Origin: Nemopilema nomurai
Taxonomy: Eukaryota; Cnidaria; Scyphozoa; Rhizostomeae; Rhizostomatidae
Assembly (NCBI GenBank): GCA_003864495.1
Contig: ML133414.1
Span: forward strand, 24,495 to 88,494
Direction: 5' to 3'
DNA length: 64,000 nt
In this document: positions 58,858 to 64,000 of the stretch, piece after piece
Layout: every line of letters starts with the position of its first letter
Position numbering within the stretch: position 1 is the first letter of the stretch
Translations under genes and position numbers: made by a program
Notes under the pieces: model-generated
The model's database searches: none
The model's input: the letters and a program-made list of their open reading frames with translations, nothing else
What the model was told of the DNA's origin: nothing

Positions 58858-59987
58858 CTTCTTGTATTGCAGAATTTAAACAAGTAACACTGTCTGACCA
58901 GCGAGGGAGAGAGGAAGTTCAAAAGAGAATCAAACGGAGGCCATCTGGCCCCAATCATCACAAGTGATCGAATGCTGCGCAGGAAGTGGTCCCTGGGGTT
59001 GTCAAATGGGGAAACCACAACAAAGATCTTTTGAACGTTCAGAATGGGAAAAAATACTGCAACCATAATTTTCACATACTTGAAGTACTTTTTCGTGCGA
59101 TATTCCTCGTAATATACAAATACCGAGAAGTGACCAAATGACAAGTCAGTGACAAGTCAGTTTCGGAGCGAAAAACTCAGGTTGTCCGAGGGACGCATGA
59201 TTGGCTTTGCTGTGACCAATCAGCGCCCAGTTCACGCCTTATTTCTTAGAAGAGCCCCAGAGCAAAGATGAACTCTTCCAGTCTACATAAAATTGAATTT
59301 ACACAGAAATGCTAAGCATGCAATCAGAGTTCTCTTTAAAATATATAGCCCTGAAGCTGAGTCATAATTAATTTAGACAATGCATCTTTTGCAATTTCGA
59401 CGCAGCTGCCCTCTTTTTGTCGGAGAATATTGAGTAGATACACATACTGCCCTGTCCCTAAAAAAAGCCTATATAAGAATAGGATAAAAGTATAAGCAAG
59501 CTTTTTCTACAGGCAAGAAAACTGAACAATAAATACACTTGAGATGATACAATCGATAAATCATCTGAAATAAATAAAATAGATTCCATTGATAATGTGT
59601 TATATATACATGAAATTAATAAGCATGCAAAATATTACTAATTACATCAATAATTGAATACATTTATAATGCAAAATACAGGAAAAATATCCGGAAGAGG
59701 TTTTGCGTCTGACTTATTATGGGGCGATTAATTCGGCGAGAATATAGCTCTTGGAAGATTGACCATCTGTTTTAAACATTGTTTCGTAATTAATCGATAT
59801 CTATTACAAGCTTGGAGATCAGACTGCAGAATGAGTCTGAAAATTTATCTCAAAATTGCCATGGATAAGCTATTGATAGGTATCAACCCTTCCAACACCC
59901 CCTGCTACTCCATGTGTTTCTAAGAACAATTTTTGAAACATTTAGATTTTAGAAAAACATAGGAATATGAAAAAGATGATATGAAGT
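58858..59987. other. Intergenic between NEK kinase and regucalcin
   Basis: Both neighbours run on the minus strand, so this holds the NEK 3' flank and the regucalcin promoter region. No coding exon, RNA gene or repeat is recognised, and I see no convincing TATA or CCAAT arrangement. Confidence 0.5.
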
Positions 59988-62900
59988 TCAGCTTTCACTG
60001 ATAAACGAAGTTCTATGTCTCTCATGAAAATTTCTCTCCAGAGTTTTTTCAAGCAGAAGAAGTTCAAAAATCATTGTTAGCGATCTTGCTGCTTCCCTGC
60101 CAAGAATCTGTTGGACATGCCCATGCACATGATCATCCAAAATCGCCATTTTTTCATTTTTAAGAAACATACAAACGACTCTCAACTTGTCAGATCCTAT
60201 TTGCGACTCCAACGTGGATTGCAAAAGCTTTATTCTCCTTCTGGTTTCGTCTAATCGGAAGTTTTGGCCCCCGTTCTGGCTTTCTGCGCCATGACATTTT
60301 GCAGCCAAATGACTATAAGCAGCTGTACCTGTACTGCAGACTTTCGTGTCATCAATTTGATAGAATTCTTTATCATCAACGAAAACCAAAACGTCATGGA
60401 CAAAATTTTCTGTTTTTCCGTCAAATTCGTCAAGTTCCTGCACATTTCCGCAAATGTCGTTGTTCAAACTCAGTTTACCATGGTTCGTAGACATTTTTGG
60501 TATATCAACATCACCACGAAGCTGTGATAAAATAAGAGTTAACGGGAGGTCAAAACATTTCACGCAGCATGTCATTAAACCTCTTGCAAATTCACTATTG
60601 TGGTTATTACATTAGTTACTTCATTAAAACCTTGAAAATTAGAAAGCAGTATGAAAAGGAAGACTAGACAAAATCTTCCCCACAAGTCACCTAGGGTCAT
60701 CACCCCAACTCCAGAGCACTAAGATAAAATCACCCCAACTCCTCATCATTCTGAAATCACTATAAAATTAAGTGTGAATATATTGCTCAATTGAAACAAA
60801 TTCTAACATTTATAGAAAACCATAAAGAAGAGAATTTTGATAGCATTACCTGTAAAACATCAGTAACACCTTTTACTTTATCACCTTCCACAAAACTGTG
60901 TTTTCGCACTTGTGATAATAGTCTACCCTTGACTTTTGGTGATAACCTTTGAAGACCGAAAATTGATGTACTCTTTTCGAAGTTTTTAGTAAATCCAGCA
61001 TTAAAATTACTCTTGATAGGCATTTTTGAGCTTGATGTAGTTTCCTTCTTGTCTGCTTCGCCAATAAAGGATCCCTGAGCCAGCTCGTAGAAATGAGTGA
61101 CGGACCCTAAGTCTTCAATCTCACAATTAGCAGTTGTTTTGAAGCTAGCATCACAGACCCGAGGCTTCTTTGCACCAACACAAGACAAACTACCCTGGAC
61201 CCTCTTCTTTCCTAAAACATCTCGTGATGTAGAAAAGCATTCACTATCAACAGTAAACACGTCACCTAGTTCTTCAGCAAAATTCCCATGACTATTGCCA
61301 GGATATTCTACAACATTCTTGACAGAAAAGCCTCCGTGTTTCTGATTTTCCAACTCTTGCAAAGATGTCCTTAATACATCTCGCTTCCAGCACTTTTCCT
61401 CCATTCTTTCAACTCCAGTTTCATTGTTGTCTATTACACTTCCCGATTCGCTTTTGCACACAGCACGATCATGCACTGATAGGTCAAATACAACATCATA
61501 CTTGAAAGCTTTGTCTCTCTTCCTTTCAATCAAAGGGCTTTCGAAGGAATCTCTTCTTTCACTGGCCTCATTTTGCTTCATCCTGGCGATAAACTTCTTT
61601 GCAAAACCCATAAACGCTGGTATGCGAAGTATATCTGCAGCAGAAGGGCGGACTGTCGGGTTGACTTGCAAAAGAACTAAGATCATGTCCTTGATTAATG
61701 GATCGACCGTGCTATAAAAGTATAAATGCTTGTAGTTAAACGAACCTCTGACTTTGACCCTTAGTCGTAATAGAGAAACATATCAATTAATATATGAAAA
61801 GAATGTCAATTTTTCAAAGTACTTCGACAAAATTGCAGGAAATTGCTTTAATATTTGGAGGATCAAGGTGAAAACATTTTTGAATATTCTTTTGATAGGT
61901 TCACTTACCTGCTAACAGGGGCGTATTTTCCTACAAGAATTCTTCCCACTAGTTCTGACAAATCCTTTCCAGTGAAGGGATAGCCTAACATTGTCATTTC
62001 GTAAAGGATGACGCCAAGGCTCCATATATCACTCTTTTGGTTGTACCTGTTGTGGGCTCAGTCACGGAAAATAGTAATGAGAACGAAACAACAAAATCAA
62101 GAGTAGCAATTATGGACTTTCAACCTGATTTTTGGACCAGTTTGGAAAAAAAATTGTTATACAAAAATGAAGTAAGCACTACCTCAATCTATAATTGGAT
62201 GTCTCAAGTGATAACCACAGTACTGAAATTTGTTAGAAAAGAACAATCTTTCAAAAGATACGGCTTTCTCTGGCATATTTCAGGTGAAAGATAATATGGT
62301 GTACCAACAATTGTCTGTGCATGTTCGGATGTGCACCCAAGAACCCTTGAAATACCAAAGTCTCCAACTTTTAACACTCCAGACATTGTCAAAAATACAT
62401 TCTGGGACTTCAGATCTGTTAATGACAGAGAAAGAGGATAGAAAACCATTGATAATTTGCAATCTCTGTCATTAGAGTCATATTTTGTTGCTTTCAATAG
62501 GTGTTTGCATGAATGCAGTTCAAGATATGCCATTATAAATACAATGTGTTCACTTTTACAAAAAACAGAAGCTTAGGGCCACCTGCATTTCCTGTGGGTC
62601 CAGTGCACTTATCTACAATTTTTTTGGATATAAATACCAGTATATTGAGCTGTGTTAGAGAAAAGTGAAACTTTAAGCCCTCAAAGCAAGACACTGGTTT
62701 CCAAATGTAAAGCCAGCTAGAGCTGACGTAAATGATTGGTAGTGAGAAAAATTGTCTACATACCTCTATGAAGGATCTTTTGATCATGTATGTACTTCAC
62801 AGCCATTACCAGTTGAACGAACCAATCAAGAATTTGCTAAAGGAAAATCATTTCTTCTCAGTCTTAACTCATTTTTACACTTACGCTGAAATGTGTTGAA

Positions 62901-64000
62901 TAAAAAACATCACTTATGTAAACATTCACAAAATTTAATGAAGATATGTAGCAAGACTAGAATCAAAGAAGCATACTTACTGAAGATGCAAACCTTCTTC
63001 CCTTTTGTTTCTTGATCTTAGTTGAAAGATCCCCTATAAAAAAGCAAATTGAGTTTAATGTATATCTTCATACTTTAAAATTACTCTTAAAAGCTTTAGA
63101 GGTACTTAAATCAGATTAAGTGGTTAGAATTTGCTCATGTTCAATAAGAGAGGTGCCTATTTGAATTTTATAAAAACTGTCAATAAATTTCAAAAAGGTA
63201 GAATTTGCAAAAACAGGGAACATGGCATGACATTTCATCTTGTGGGAATCCTAAGAATTAAATGGCTCCTGAAGCAAATGTGCCATTGATCATTAAAACC
63301 TGAAAATTGCAACTTTCCAGAAAAAATGAAAATCCAAAGTTTGATACAAGAAAATATGGAGCCAACCTTAGAAGCTTTCATAGTCTGAATGAATAAACAA
63401 TTCTAATTATTGTCAACGAGGAATCTTAGCAACTTCGGTATTTTTCACGCAGTACTCAGCTTTTTCTACTTTATCACTAATAATACAAAGGCATAATTAT
63501 TTTACAAGAAGTTATATAAATAAACAATGCCACGATGGAAGTTCTTTAGATTAGGTGGGAATCACCTTCCTGGGGAAGAAAAAGCATGCAAAAGGCAGAA
63601 GTATGTATGAAAGCGGATGTTTGTGCAGAAAAAGACATTTTAACCCCATATGGCAACCGTAAATGACAAAGATGAATTAAAATAAATGTACAGAGAGTCA
63701 GAAAATTATCGACATACCATCATTTGCATATTCCATGACAATACAAAATCTGTGGCAGTCAAAGAACGCATCTTTGTATCGTACGATGTTTTTATGTTTA
63801 AGCTGAGCAAGAATTTTGGCCTCATTCACCGCAGCCACTCGTTCGCTCTCCTCATTACATAATTTGTTCATTTCTTTCACGACATAGTTTCTAAAACTAT
63901 AGTTTGACCGTACAAGCCAAACATCTCCGAAGGACCCCGAGCCAAGGCTCTTTATTCTGGTATATCGTGTCTGCAAAAGGCCTACTCTCCCGCCCGACAT
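59988..64000 (-). CDS. NIMA-related (NEK) Ser/Thr kinase, NEK1/3/5-like
   Basis: NEK kinases act in the cell cycle, microtubules and cilia. Seven exons (64000-63718, 63033-62981, 62836-62764, 62415-62262, 62046-61909, 61711-60850, 60521-59988) join in frame to 698 residues. The N-terminal kinase domain (about 13-265) is complete: Gly loop [11 protein letters not shown] (20-30), catalytic Lys42 in VVKEMNK, HRDLKSQN with catalytic Asp137, D155FG, activation segment [11 protein letters not shown], and [16 protein letters not shown] hallmarks are QILDWFVQL and LKSQNVFLT. The C-terminal 430 residues, mainly from two large exons, are poorly conserved and lack a clear coiled coil, so the paralogue group is uncertain. 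The ATG occupies the final three bases; upstream exons or a different start outside the window cannot be ruled out. Confidence 0.92.

Noticed and set aside
62037..62475. Plus-strand open frames of 81-85 codons
   Set aside because: They overlap NEK kinase exons on the opposite strand and lack any recognisable product.

Overview
The window is nuclear DNA from an animal, most likely a cnidarian (anthozoan-like) or another early-branching invertebrate. The evidence is AT-rich sequence, small spliced exons with GT-AG (rarely GC-AG) introns of about 0.1-2 kb, and genes shared with vertebrates (RAB3GAP1, NEURL2, SPATS2, regucalcin, NEK) lying beside a lineage-specific modular receptor. There are also SINE-like, LINE and Tc1/mariner remnants. 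The species cannot be named from sequence alone. I assembled the gene models by hand from splice sites and reading phase; none has been checked against transcripts.

Layout from left to right. (1) 1-10066, minus: RAB3GAP1, the catalytic subunit of the Rab3 GTPase-activating complex; its 3' part runs off the left edge. (2) 10067-12080: intergenic, holding a decayed Tc1/mariner element with terminal inverted repeats. (3) 12081-13817, minus: NEURL2, an NHR plus SOCS-box protein in three exons. (4) 15027-27710, minus: a SPATS2-family protein with an unusually large, charged, low-complexity last exon. (5) 27711-33187: intergenic, no gene recognised. (6) 33188-51155, plus: a 23-exon gene of about 1808 codons encoding PA14-PA14-FN3x9-ligand-binding-like lobe-M1-P loop-M2-second lobe-M3-tail, with a potassium-channel filter (TVGYGD). 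(7) 52569-58857, minus: an SMP-30/regucalcin protein in 12 exons. (8) 59988-64000, minus: a NIMA-related (NEK) kinase whose start codon is the last three bases of the window.

The gene at 33-51 kb is the main discovery candidate. It joins a glutamate-receptor-like, potassium-selective pore to a long adhesion-type ectodomain. Every exon junction in the model keeps frame, and the FN3 modules sit on exons flanked by phase-1 introns, so the gene looks functional and built by exon shuffling.

The genes form no evident pathway. RAB3GAP1 acts in vesicle traffic, NEURL2 in ubiquitin ligation, SPATS2 in RNA-related cytoplasmic biology, regucalcin as a calcium-dependent lactonase and NEK in cell cycle or cilia. 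Repeats of note are a 360-bp higher-order minisatellite inside one FN3 intron, two related tRNA-containing retroposons with target-site duplications but permuted ends, a long GA tract, and a small foldback element in the channel gene.
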